64,000 nucleotides of DNA from contig NZ_SJDM01000003.1 in NCBI RefSeq assembly GCF_004761865.1, positions 197,081 to 261,080 on the forward strand, given 5' to 3'. The stretch's first letter is position 1. Every line of letters starts with the position of its first letter. The stretch comes from Crenalkalicoccus roseus (GTDB lineage: Bacteria > Pseudomonadota > Alphaproteobacteria > Acetobacterales > Acetobacteraceae). The notes beneath the pieces are model-generated. The model was not told the origin of the DNA, made no database searches, and worked only from the letters and a program-made list of their open reading frames with translations. Of this stretch, positions 53,425-62,709 are shown piece by piece. The position numbers were made by a program, and so were the translations under genes.

Positions 53425-54453
53425 ATGCGGCGTCGCACCCTGCTCGTGCTCGGCGGCGCGGCCGCCGTCACCATCACCGCGGCGATCCTGCTCGCGCCCG
53501 AGCGGGTCGAGCACGCGACGCTGGAGGGCGAGGGCGGTCTCGCCTTCCCCGGCCTCGCCGGGCAGCTCGCCGCGGCGCGGCGCATCGAGCTCCGCCGTCA
53601 CGACGGGGCGGTGACGCTGGAGCGGCGCGGGGAGGCCTGGGTGCTGCCGGAGAAGGGGGGCTACCCGGCGCGGCCCGACCGGGTGCGGGAGCTGCTGGTC
53701 GGCCTGACCGAGCTCCGCCTCGCCGAACGCCGCACTGCGGACGCCACCCAGCTCGACCGGCTCGGCCTCGACGACCCCGCGAGGCAGGGCAGCAGCGCCG
53801 TGCTGGTCCGGGTGCTGGACGAGGGCGGCCGGCCGCTCGCCGAGCTGGTGGTGGGGCGCCGCCGCGTCCGCACCCAGGGGCGGGTGCCGGAAAGCGCCTA
53901 TGTCCGCCGCCCGGCCGAGACCCAGGCCTGGCTCGCCGAGGGCAGGCTGCCGGTGGACGCCGACGCCCAGCTCTGGCTCGACCGCGACATCGCCAACCTG
54001 CCGGCCGACCGCGTCCGCCGGGTGGAGGTGCGCCGGGCAGACCAGCCGCCGCTCGTGCTGGCGCGCGACGGGGCGGAGGAGCGGCTGGCCCTCCTCGAGC
54101 CGGCGGAGGGGCCGCCGGCGGATGAGGTGGCGCTCGACGAGGTGGGCCGCGCCTTCGAGTTCCTCACCTTCCACGAGGTGCGGCCGGCGGCGGAGGTGCC
54201 CGGCGAGGCGCTGGGTGAGGCGCGCTTCATCCTTGCCGGAGAGCTCGCCATCACCGTGCTGCCGCACCGCGAGGGCGAGGCGCTGTGGATCCGCCTCGCC
54301 GCCGAGGGCGGGGCGGAGGCGGAGCGGCTCGACGCCCGCTGGTCCGGCTGGGCCTACCAGGTCGGTCCCTGGAAGGAGCGGGCCTTCCTGCCGCGGCTCG
54401 AGGAGCTGCGGCGCCGCGAGGCGGAGGCCGCGCCCCCCGCCGCACCCCGGTGA
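53425..54453 (+). CDS. DUF4340 domain-containing protein
   Basis: 342 residues with a signal-anchor (RTLLVLGGAAAVTITAAILLAP), then a beta-rich domain repeated in tandem: RRHDGAVTLERRGEAWVLPEKGGYPARPDRVRELL-type units, with the pattern W.L....YPA....V..LL..L. DUF4340 genes regularly follow gldG-like genes. The protein is probably periplasmic and attached to the inner membrane. GGGAGG precedes the start. Its stop overlaps the GTG of the NUDIX gene. Confidence 0.85.
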   Translation: MRRRTLLVLGGAAAVTITAAILLAPERVEHATLEGEGGLAFPGLAGQLAAARRIELRRHDGAVTLERRGEAWVLPEKGGYPARPDRVRELLVGLTELRLAERRTADATQLDRLGLDDPARQGSSAVLVRVLDEGGRPLAELVVGRRRVRTQGRVPESAYVRRPAETQAWLAEGRLPVDADAQLWLDRDIANLPADRVRRVEVRRADQPPLVLARDGAEERLALLEPAEGPPADEVALDEVGRAFEFLTFHEVRPAAEVPGEALGEARFILAGELAITVLPHREGEALWIRLAAEGGAEAERLDARWSGWAYQVGPWKERAFLPRLEELRRREAEAAPPAAPR

Positions 54454-54881
54454 GCGGCCGGGAATACCCGGACCGACCCTGGGTCGGCATCGGGGTCGTC
54501 GCCTTCGACGGCGAGCGGGTGCTGCTGGTGCAGCGCGGCAAGCCGCCGCGCGCCGGGCTGTGGACCCTGCCCGGCGGCGCCCAGCATGTCGGCGAGCGGG
54601 CCGAGGCGGCGGCACGGCGCGAGCTGTTCGAGGAGACCGGCATCGAGGTCGGCCCGCTCGAACTCGCCGCGGTGGTGGACGCGATCAGCCGCGACGAGGC
54701 CGGCGCGGTGCGCTTCCACTACACCATCGTGGATTACTGCGGCCGCCGGATCGCCGGCGAGGCGCGGCCCGGCGACGATGTCGCCGCCGTCGCCTGGGCG
54801 CTGCCGGAGGAGCTGCCGATCTACGACCTGACGCCGGACGTGCTGCGGGTGATCTCGCTGGCGCGCGAGCGGCTGCGCTGA
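54450..54881 (+). CDS. NUDIX hydrolase
   Basis: 143 residues with a full Nudix box: G-x5-E-x7-REL-x-EE-x-G in GGAQHVGERAEAAARRELF EETGI. The N-terminal VGIGVVAFDGERVLLVQRGKPPRAGLWTLPGG resembles ADP-ribose or NADH-type Nudix enzymes. It probably cleaves a nucleoside-diphosphate derivative. GTG start within GTGA, overlapping the DUF4340 stop by 4 bases, so it is translationally coupled to the Gld-like operon. Confidence 0.88.
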   Translation: MSGREYPDRPWVGIGVVAFDGERVLLVQRGKPPRAGLWTLPGGAQHVGERAEAAARRELFEETGIEVGPLELAAVVDAISRDEAGAVRFHYTIVDYCGRRIAGEARPGDDVAAVAWALPEELPIYDLTPDVLRVISLARERLR

Positions 54882-54950
54882 TCCCCGCCGCAACCCGGCG
54901 GCGCCGGCGCGGTTTCCCCCGCGAAGACCGTCTGCCGGGATCCGCCCGAG

Positions 54951-55040
54951 GTGGTGCCGCTCTCCCTGCTCGCGGCGGCCGTCCTCGCCACCGTGCATCT
55001 GCTCGTGGTGCGGCTGCGCCGGCTCGACGGCGTGGCGTGA
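54951..55040 (+). other. Possible 29-codon hydrophobic ORF or gene remnant
   Basis: In the 222-base gap between the NUDIX gene and bacterioferritin, a GTG-started frame encodes VVPLSLLAAAVLATVHLLVVRL RRLDGVA, a single predicted helix with a basic tail. It has no ribosome site and is in frame with the NUDIX gene behind its stop codon. It could be chance, a leaderless micropeptide, or the eroded end of a membrane protein. Confidence 0.2.
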
Positions 55041-55103
55041 TCCGCCCTCCATCGGGTCGGGCGGTTGGTTCACCGCTCCGGCGCTCCCGCCTTCGATGAG
55101 GCG

Positions 55104-55613
55104 CTAATCCTTCCCGGCCTTGGCCTCCGCCTCCTGCTCCGGCGCGGAGCCGCTGTTGAGCAGGATGTAGCGCTCGATGCCGATCATCCTGATCAGGTCG
55201 AACTGGCGCTCGAGGAAGTCGACATGCGCCTCCTCGCTGGCCAGGATCTTCTGCAGCAGGTCGCGGGAGACGTAGTCGCGCACGCTCTCGCAGTAGGCGA
55301 TGCCCTCGCGCAGGTCGCGCATCGCCTTCTCCTCGAGCTTCAGGTCGGCCTCCAGCACTTCCTGCACGCTCTGCCCGACCAGCACCTGGTTCAGCCGCTG
55401 CACGTTGGGCAGCCCGCCCAGGAACAGGATGCGCTCGATCAGCCAGTCGGCATGGCGCATCTCGTCGATCGATTCGTCGTATTCGAGCTTGCCGAGCTTC
55501 GTCACCCCCCAGTGGCGCAGCGTGCGGGCGTGCAGGAAGTACTGGTTGATCGCGGTCAGCTCGTTGGTGAGCTGGGTGTTGAGGTGCTCGATCACCTTGG
55601 GGTCTGACTGCAT
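55104..55613 (-). CDS. bfr: Bacterioferritin
   Basis: A 169-residue heme-containing ferritin. All ferroxidase residues are in standard positions: E18, E51, H54, E94, E127, H130. The heme-axial Met52 is in IDEMRHAD. It stores iron as ferric mineral in a 24-subunit shell. It has about 10 extra residues at the C-terminus (EQEAEAKAGKD). AAGGGA precedes the start. It is the last gene of the iron operon, 57 bases after bfd with a hairpin between. Confidence 0.97.
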   Translation of the reverse strand: MQSDPKVIEHLNTQLTNELTAINQYFLHARTLRHWGVTKLGKLEYDESIDEMRHADWLIERILFLGGLPNVQRLNQVLVGQSVQEVLEADLKLEEKAMRDLREGIAYCESVRDYVSRDLLQKILASEEAHVDFLERQFDLIRMIGIERYILLNSGSAPEQEAEAKAGKD

Positions 55614-55639
55614 CGGCGATCCCTTCCTGCCGCGGCCGT

Positions 55640-55662
55640 GGCGGGCGGGGGTTCCGCCCGCC
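55640..55662. terminator. GC-rich hairpin between bfd and bfr
   Basis: GGCGGGCGG-GGGTT-CCGCCCGCC forms a 9-bp stem with a 5-base loop in the 57-base bfd-bfr gap. There is no T-run downstream on the minus strand. It may partly terminate transcription or protect the upstream message rather than end the operon. Confidence 0.45.
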
Positions 55663-55670
55663 CGCCAGAA

Positions 55671-55865
55671 TCACCTTGCCCCGGTGGCGGCGATCGCCGC
55701 AACAGGCGGCACCTCACGGATCATGGTCACGATGGTGCGGGTGCAGCCGCCGCACTCCGCCTTGCAGTCGCAGGCGGCATAGACCTCCCTCGGCCGCCGG
55801 GCACCCTGGGCGATGGCCTCACCGAGCTGCGCCTCGGTCAGCGCGTTGCAGAGGCAGACGATCAT
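55671..55865 (-). CDS. bfd: Bacterioferritin-associated ferredoxin
   Basis: A 64-residue [2Fe-2S] protein with the Bfd cysteines C4, C6, C38 and C41 (MIVCLCN ... ECGGC). Two further cysteines (CDCK) are unusual. Bfd donates electrons to Bfr to release stored iron. It starts 26 bases after the iron-binding-protein gene and precedes bfr on the same strand. Confidence 0.93.
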   Translation of the reverse strand: MIVCLCNALTEAQLGEAIAQGARRPREVYAACDCKAECGGCTRTIVTMIREVPPVAAIAATGAR

Positions 55866-55891
55866 TCCCCTTGGCTCCCCTGCCCGGCGCC

Positions 55892-56941
55892 TCAGCGCCA
55901 GCCGGCCCGCTGCATGATCTGCAGCGCCTGGGCCGCGTTGGCGGCGTAGCGGGCAGCGTTGAGCTGGTCCTCGCGGAAGCTGCCGAGTGCCTGGATGGCC
56001 GGATGCACCGGCGCGTCCTCGACCACCGGGTATTCCATGTTGCCAACCGCAAACAATTCCTGCGCCCGCGGGCTGGTCAGGTACTCGACGAAGCGGACCG
56101 CAGCCTCGCGATTCGGGGCGGTGCGCACCACGCCGGCGCCGGAGATGTTCACATGCGCGCCCCGGTCGCCCTCGCCCTGGTTCGGGAACAGCACGCCGAT
56201 CCGCTCCGCCACCGCGCGGTCCTGCTCGCGCGGGGAGACGGCCATCTGCGCCAGGTAGTAGGTGTTGGAGATGGCGATCCGGCACTGGCCGGCGGGGATG
56301 GCGCGGAACTGGTCGCGGTCGCCGCCCTGGGGCGGGCGGGCCATGTTGGCGACCACGCCACGCGCCCACTCCTCGGTCTTCTCCGGCCCGTTGGCGGCGA
56401 GGATCGAACCGACCAGGCTGGTGTTGTAGGGATGCGCCGCGGCGCGGACGCAGATCATGCCGCGGAAGCGCGGATCGGCCAGGTCCTCGTAGCGGGAGAG
56501 GCCCTCGGGCAGGCCGCGCTGCCTGTCGTACATGATGACGCGCGCGCGCTTGGAGATGCCGAACCAGTGGCCCTCGGGGTCGCGCAGGCTCGCAGGCACG
56601 CGCCGCTCCAGCACCTCGGAGCGGATGGGCTGGAGCACCCCCGCCTCCTGCGCCCGCACCAGGCGGGCCGCGTCCACCGTGATCAGCACGTCGGCCGGGC
56701 TGTTGGCGCCCTCGGAGCGGATGCGGGCGATGAGCTGGTCGGCATCGCCCTCGATCAGGCGGACACGGATGCCGGTCTCGCGCGTGAAGGCCTCGTATAG
56801 CTCGCGGTCGGTGTCGTAGTGGCGGGAGGAGTAGACGTTCACCTCTCCCCCCTGCCCGCGCGCGCCGGGCGCGCCGAGGCCGAGAAGGGCGAGGGAGGCG
56901 GCGAGAAGGCCGAGGCTGCGACGGGGCGTCAGGACGGGCAT
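55892..56941 (-). CDS. Fe(III) ABC transporter substrate-binding protein (FbpA/FutA-like)
   Basis: 349 residues with a signal peptide (SLGLLAASLALLGLGAPGARGQ). The mature start VNVYSSRHYDTDRELYEAFTRETGI is the FbpA/FutA pattern, followed by ADVLITVDAARL, GISKRARVIMYDR and SNTYYLAQM with the iron-coordinating tyrosine pair. It captures ferric iron in the periplasm. The permease and ATPase genes are not adjacent. It leads an operon with bfd and bfr, under a Fur-like box. Confidence 0.93.
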   Translation of the reverse strand: MPVLTPRRSLGLLAASLALLGLGAPGARGQGGEVNVYSSRHYDTDRELYEAFTRETGIRVRLIEGDADQLIARIRSEGANSPADVLITVDAARLVRAQEAGVLQPIRSEVLERRVPASLRDPEGHWFGISKRARVIMYDRQRGLPEGLSRYEDLADPRFRGMICVRAAAHPYNTSLVGSILAANGPEKTEEWARGVVANMARPPQGGDRDQFRAIPAGQCRIAISNTYYLAQMAVSPREQDRAVAERIGVLFPNQGEGDRGAHVNISGAGVVRTAPNREAAVRFVEYLTSPRAQELFAVGNMEYPVVEDAPVHPAIQALGSFREDQLNAARYAANAAQALQIMQRAGWR

Positions 56942-56967
56942 GGGCTGCTCGCGGTTGGGATGCGCAG

Positions 56968-56997
56968 GTGATAGCGATAATGCGAACCATTCGCAAG
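56968..56997 (-). promoter_or_regulatory. Promoter with Fur-like box for the iron operon
   Basis: On the minus strand TTGCGA (-35, 56991-56996) and TATCAC (-10, 56968-56973) are 17 bases apart. The dyad TGCGAA-TGG-TTCGCA (56981-56995) overlaps the -35 and fills much of the spacer, extending into ATTATC. The arrangement fits repression by an iron-loaded Fur-type regulator. The predicted start site is about 20 bases from the ATG. Confidence 0.65.
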
Positions 56998-57145
56998 TCC
57001 TGGCTGCACCCTCGCCGCCCGCCGGATGCCGCGGATCCCCTTCCCCCGCCTTGCGCCCGGTCAATCCGGCGGCCCCGGCCCGCGCCGTTCTCGCACGATC
57101 CGCCCCGGCGGCTCATGCGTCCGCCGCGAGCCGCAGCGGGCGGAA

Positions 57146-57934
57146 CTAGCCCCCCTGCAGCCCGCGCAGGAACCGCACCCGCGCCGAGGCGCCGGCCATC
57201 AGCAGGCCGTGGTCCGAGCCGGAGAGCAGGAGCCGCGCGCCCATGCGGATGAAGATCGCCGCGTTGGTCTCGTCGTAGACGCCCCCCATGCCGAGCGTCT
57301 TGCCGCTGGCGCGGCAGGCGGCGGCCACCGCCTCGTAGGCGGCGTGCACCCGCGGGTGGTGGATCTGCCCCGCGATCCCCATCGCCGCGGTGAGGTCCGA
57401 GGTGCCGATCATCAGCGCGTCCACCCCCGGCACCGCGGCGATGGCGGCGGCGTTCTCGACCGCTTCCGGCGTCTCGATCATGCAGACGACCAGGATCTCC
57501 CGGTTCAGCTCCGCCTGCGCCTCCGCCGGGTCGGGCGCCGCCAGGGCGTAGGCGAAGGGCGGCCCGCCCCAGGAGCGCGTGCCGACGGGCGGGTAGCGGT
57601 AGGCGGCGGCGATGGCGCGTGCCTCCTCCGCCGTGTCCACATGCGGCACCACCACGCCCATGGCGCCATTGTCGAGCGCGCGTGCGCCCTCGAACAGCGC
57701 GTCCTTGCAGACGCGCACCACCGGCGTCACCCCCTGGCCGAGCGCGGCGATGGCGATCTGCGTCGCCTCCTGCACGCTCATCGCGCCGTGCTCCATGTCT
57801 ATGAACAGCCAGTCGAAGCCGGCGGCGGCGGCGACCATGCCGACCGCGCTGCCGCGCAGGTGGTGCACGCCGAGGCCGAGGGCGAGCTCCCCCCGGGCCA
57901 GGCGCTGACGGGCAAGGTTGGCGACGATCGGCAT
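57146..57934 (-). CDS. HpcH/HpaI family aldolase
   Basis: 262-residue class II pyruvate-type aldolase. It shows FDWLFIDMEHGAMSVQEA, VRVCKDALFEGARALDNGA, IETPEAVENAAAIAAVPGVDALMIG and DLTAAMG. Family members split 2-keto-3-deoxy-diacids or 4-hydroxy-2-oxo acids to pyruvate and an aldehyde. GGGGGAA precedes the start. It lies 80 bases downstream of kdsA on the same strand, where many alphaproteobacteria have enolase. Confidence 0.88.
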   Translation of the reverse strand: MPIVANLARQRLARGELALGLGVHHLRGSAVGMVAAAAGFDWLFIDMEHGAMSVQEATQIAIAALGQGVTPVVRVCKDALFEGARALDNGAMGVVVPHVDTAEEARAIAAAYRYPPVGTRSWGGPPFAYALAAPDPAEAQAELNREILVVCMIETPEAVENAAAIAAVPGVDALMIGTSDLTAAMGIAGQIHHPRVHAAYEAVAAACRASGKTLGMGGVYDETNAAIFIRMGARLLLSGSDHGLLMAGASARVRFLRGLQGG

Positions 57935-58014
57935 GGCGTTCCCCCGCTTGACCGCGATCGCGCCAGCGCACCACGCGCCGCCGCCGGGGTCAACCGCGCG
58001 GCGGCGCGCCCGGA

Positions 58015-58853
58015 TCACGCCCCGCCGGCGCGCTTCGCGACCTCGTCCAGGGCCTTGAGGCGCGCGATCAGCGCCGGCATGTCGCGGAGCGGGATCATGG
58101 TGGGCCCGTCGCTCGGCGCCCGGTCGGGATCGGGATGGGTCTCCACGAACACCGCCGCCACGCCGACCGCCACGGCGGCGCGCGCCAGGACCGGGGCGAA
58201 TTCCCGCTGGCCGCCGCTACTGCCGCCCTGCCCCCCCGGCTGCTGCACCGAGTGCGTCGCGTCGAACACCACCGGATAGCCGGTGGCGGCCATGATCGGC
58301 AGGCTGCGCATGTCGGCGACCAGCGCGTTGTAGCCGAAGCTCGCGCCGCGCTCGCAGAGCAGGATGCCTTCGTTGCCGGTGCTGGCGATCTTGGCGGCGA
58401 CGTTCCCCATGTCCCACGGCGCCAGGAACTGCCCCTTCTTGACGTTCACCGGCCGCCCGGTGCGCCCCGCGGCCAGCAGCAGGTCGGTCTGGCGGCAGAG
58501 GAAGGCCGGGATCTGCAGGCAGTCCACCACCTGGCCCGCGGCGGCGCACTGCTCCTCGGTGTGGACGTCGGTCAGCACCGGCAGCCCGGTGCGCTCCCGC
58601 ACCTCGGCCAGGATGTCCAGCCCCTCGCGCAGCCCGACGCCGCGCGCGGCGCCGAGGCTGGTGCGGTTCGCCTTGTCGAAGCTCGACTTGTAGATCAGCG
58701 CCACGCCGGCCGCCGCCGCGATGCCGCGCAGCGCCTCGGCGGTCTCGATCGCGTGGGAGCGGCTCTCGATCTGGCAGGGGCCGCAGATGAAGGCGAGCGG
58801 CAGCGCGTTGCCGAGCGCGACGCCGCCGATCCTGACCACGCGCTGCGCCGCCA

Positions 58854-58854
<1 letters not shown>
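58015..58854 (-). CDS. kdsA: 3-deoxy-8-phosphooctulonate synthase
   Basis: 279 residues with [38 protein letters not shown] and [12 protein letters not shown]. It condenses phosphoenolpyruvate and arabinose 5-phosphate to Kdo-8-phosphate for lipid A-core synthesis, showing a Gram-negative envelope. Its first base is the last of pyrG's stop triplet (1-base overlap), so it is co-translated with pyrG. Confidence 0.96.
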
Positions 58855-60500
<1,646 letters not shown>

Positions 60501-60643
60501 TCATAACCCGGCGTCGGATCGGCCGCTACCCGCGCGGCCGCGGGGCACGCATGCGGCGGAGGGAGGGCACGGAGCGGAATCGCGCTCCCGGCCGTCCGCG
60601 ATCTGCCGGCGCGACCGCCGCTCCGGGCCCGGCGCGCGGGGTA

Positions 60644-60961
60644 TCAGTTGGTCGGCACCGCGGGGGCGGGCTGCGGCGCCGCCGGCGCGGTGGCCGCGGG
60701 GGGCGGCGCGTCGAGGATGGAGCGGGGCTGCACCGTGCCGCGGCCGAGCAGGGCCAGCGCCAGCGCCAGGAGGAAGAACAGCGTGCCCAGCACCGCCGTG
60801 GTGCGGGTCAGCAGGTTCGCCGTGCCGCGCCCGGTCATGAACGCGCCCATGCCCTGGGAGGAGCCGATGCCGAGCCCCCCTCCCTCGCTCCGCTGCAGCA
60901 GCACCACGGCGATCAGGGCCAGCGTGACGAAGAGGTGAAGGATGAGAAGGATGGTGGCCAT
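60644..60961 (-). CDS. secG: Preprotein translocase subunit SecG
   Basis: 105 residues with two membrane helices. The conserved loop LLQRSEGGGLGIGSSQGMG and MTGRGTANLLTRTTAVLGTLFF are seen, followed by a Pro/Ala-rich cytoplasmic tail. SecG stimulates SecYEG-SecA protein export. The chosen start (MATILLILHL) is usual for the family; an ATG four codons earlier is in frame. No strong ribosome site. Confidence 0.93.
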   Translation of the reverse strand: MATILLILHLFVTLALIAVVLLQRSEGGGLGIGSSQGMGAFMTGRGTANLLTRTTAVLGTLFFLLALALALLGRGTVQPRSILDAPPPAATAPAAPQPAPAVPTN

Positions 60962-61063
60962 GGCGAACAGCACTGTCCCGCGGTTCGGAAAGCGCGTGTC
61001 CTAGCCCTCTTCGCCCCCGGATGCCAGCCCGGCGGCCTCTCGCGAGGCCCGGAGCCCCGCCGG

Positions 61064-61106
61064 CTGGAGCATGGACCGTTCGCCCCGGCGCACGGAAATG
61101 CTCCAG
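61064..61106. repeat. Dispersed hairpin repeat, copy C
   Basis: A 43-base element, CTGGAGCAT ... GGAAATGCTCCAG. The outer CTGGAGC/GCTCCAG is as in copies A and B, but the next stem bases have changed together (CCG/CGG there, CAT/ATG here), preserving pairing. It lies between secG and the Rieske gene. Confidence 0.65.
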
Positions 61107-61166
61107 CTCGTTGGGTGTGCGAGCCTCTTCACCCGTGCAGGTGAGGCCACCCGGACGGGATCCGCC

Positions 61167-61580
61167 CTAGGCCTCCACCACCACGTACTCGTCCTCCACC
61201 CGCACCGGGAAGGTCTCCGCGCGGTAGGGGCCCTCCACGAGTTCGGCCCCCCGCTCCACATGGGCGGGGTACTGCCGCACCTGCACGCGGCGGGGGTCGA
61301 ACCAGGACTTCCCGGTGCGGATGTCGAACTCCCAGTAGTGCCAGGGACAGCGGATCATCTCGCCGCGCCGCTCGTAGCGGTACACCCCCGGCTCGGGGGA
61401 GGAGACGTGCCCGCTCAGCGTGCCGGCGCAGAGGCTGCCACCCTGGTGCGGGCAGCGGTCGGAGAGGGCGAAGAACTCCCCCCCGAGGTTGAACACGACG
61501 ATCCGCCTGCCCTCCACCTCGACCAGCCGTCGCCCGCCCGGCGGGATCTCGGCCACCGGGGCGACCACGTGCTTCGCCAT
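61167..61580 (-). CDS. Rieske [2Fe-2S] protein
   Basis: 137 residues. The cluster ligands are Cys43/His45 (CPHQGG) and Cys78/His81 (CPWHYWEFD), as in oxygenase-type Rieske ferredoxins. It is larger than a simple ferredoxin (about 105), because of a GVYRYERRGEM insert and a C-terminal strand. It could deliver electrons to an oxygenase or act as the N-terminal half of one encoded elsewhere. It is the last gene of a run with two amidohydrolases (19 bases after the second). Confidence 0.85.
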   Translation of the reverse strand: MAKHVVAPVAEIPPGGRRLVEVEGRRIVVFNLGGEFFALSDRCPHQGGSLCAGTLSGHVSSPEPGVYRYERRGEMIRCPWHYWEFDIRTGKSWFDPRRVQVRQYPAHVERGAELVEGPYRAETFPVRVEDEYVVVEA

Positions 61581-61599
61581 CCCCCCCTCCCCGTCGGGC

Positions 61600-62709
61600 T
61601 CAGAGGCGGTAGAGCGCCCGCGCGTTGCCGCCGAGAATGTCGCGCCGCCGCTCGGCGGGGATCAGGCCCGGCAGCGCCTCCCGCGGATCGTCGAAATCCC
61701 AGTGCGGATAGTCGGAGGCGAAGAGGATCCGGTCCCAGCCGATCCACCCCATGATGTCGAGCAGGTGCTTCGCCCGCTCCGGCTCCTCCATCGGCTGGGT
61801 GGAGACCCAGATGTGGCTGCGGATCTGCTCGCTCGGCGCGCGCCTCAGGTGCGGCACCTCGTCCTTCAGCATCCGCCAGTGCTTGTCGAGCCGCCAGGCG
61901 ACGGAGGGCAGCCAGGCGAAGCCGCATTCGATCAGGATCACCTTGAGGGTGGGGATGCGCTCGAACACCCCCTCCACCACCAGGGAGATGACCTGGTTCT
62001 GGCAGGAGGTGGCGTGCTCGCTCACCTCCTCGATGTAGAAGCTCGGCCAGCCGCCATTGGTCATCGCCCAGCCGGAATAGCCGAAGGCGTGGAAGGCCAC
62101 GGGCAGCCCGGCCTCGGCGGCGGCCTCGTAGATCGGCCAGTAGCGCGGGTTGCCGGCCGGCTCCGCGGTGCGGCTCATCATCAGGACCTGGACGAAATTG
62201 GGGTCGCCGGCCCGCTTGCGGATCTCGGCCGCCGAGGCGGGGCCATCCTCATAGGGCACCACGACGCTGCCGCGCAGGCGCGGCTCCTTCCGCAGCCACG
62301 CCTCGAGCTGCCATTCGTTCACCGCGTGGGCCATGGCGGCGGAGAAGGCGTTGTTGCGGTCCCCCTGCCCGCTCGGCTGCAGCGGGTTCAGCACGCCGAC
62401 ATCGACGCCGTAATTGTCGAGCAGCTGGTGGCGCAGGAAGTCGAGGTCCGAGGCCGGGGTGCCGCCGCCCGGCGGCCAGGCGTCGCGCCGCGAGGCGAGG
62501 GGCTGCGCCTTCGGGAAGGGCGGCTGGCCGGCGAAGAAGCCGTGCCGCGCCCGCACCCCGTAGGTGGTGAGGTAGTCCCACCAGCGCGCGCTGAGATAGG
62601 GCCGGAAGGCCTCGATCCCGTTCGGACGCGGATGGATGTCCACGTCGATCAGGCCGAGCGTCGCCGCCGGCGGCTTGCCCGGATGGGCCAGGGGCTGGAT
62701 GACGTTCAT
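61600..62709 (-). CDS. Amidohydrolase 2 (ACMSD-type) family protein
   Basis: 369 residues with a TIM-barrel metal motif GLIDVDIHPRPNG, FHAFGYSG, LIECGFAWLPSVAWRLDKHW and a C-terminal ASDYPHWDFDDPR. These are features of the ACMSD/LigW decarboxylase-hydrolase group. The enzyme probably decarboxylates or hydrolyses an aromatic-ring-derived acid. It starts within the stop of the preceding amidohydrolase gene (4-base overlap) and may form a heteromer with it. Confidence 0.82.
   Translation of the reverse strand: MNVIQPLAHPGKPPAATLGLIDVDIHPRPNGIEAFRPYLSARWWDYLTTYGVRARHGFFAGQPPFPKAQPLASRRDAWPPGGGTPASDLDFLRHQLLDNYGVDVGVLNPLQPSGQGDRNNAFSAAMAHAVNEWQLEAWLRKEPRLRGSVVVPYEDGPASAAEIRKRAGDPNFVQVLMMSRTAEPAGNPRYWPIYEAAAEAGLPVAFHAFGYSGWAMTNGGWPSFYIEEVSEHATSCQNQVISLVVEGVFERIPTLKVILIECGFAWLPSVAWRLDKHWRMLKDEVPHLRRAPSEQIRSHIWVSTQPMEEPERAKHLLDIMGWIGWDRILFASDYPHWDFDDPREALPGLIPAERRRDILGGNARALYRL

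Noticed and set aside
50284..54615. A 1443-codon minus-strand frame opposite the Gld-like operon
   Set aside because: Composition is typical of antisense shadow (runs of His, Gly, Arg, Gln) with no motifs. The plus-strand genes show full family signatures.
54882..55040. Stop-codon readthrough extending the NUDIX protein
   Set aside because: The downstream frame is open for only about 52 codons and joins a Pro/Gly-rich stretch. No readthrough context is evident.
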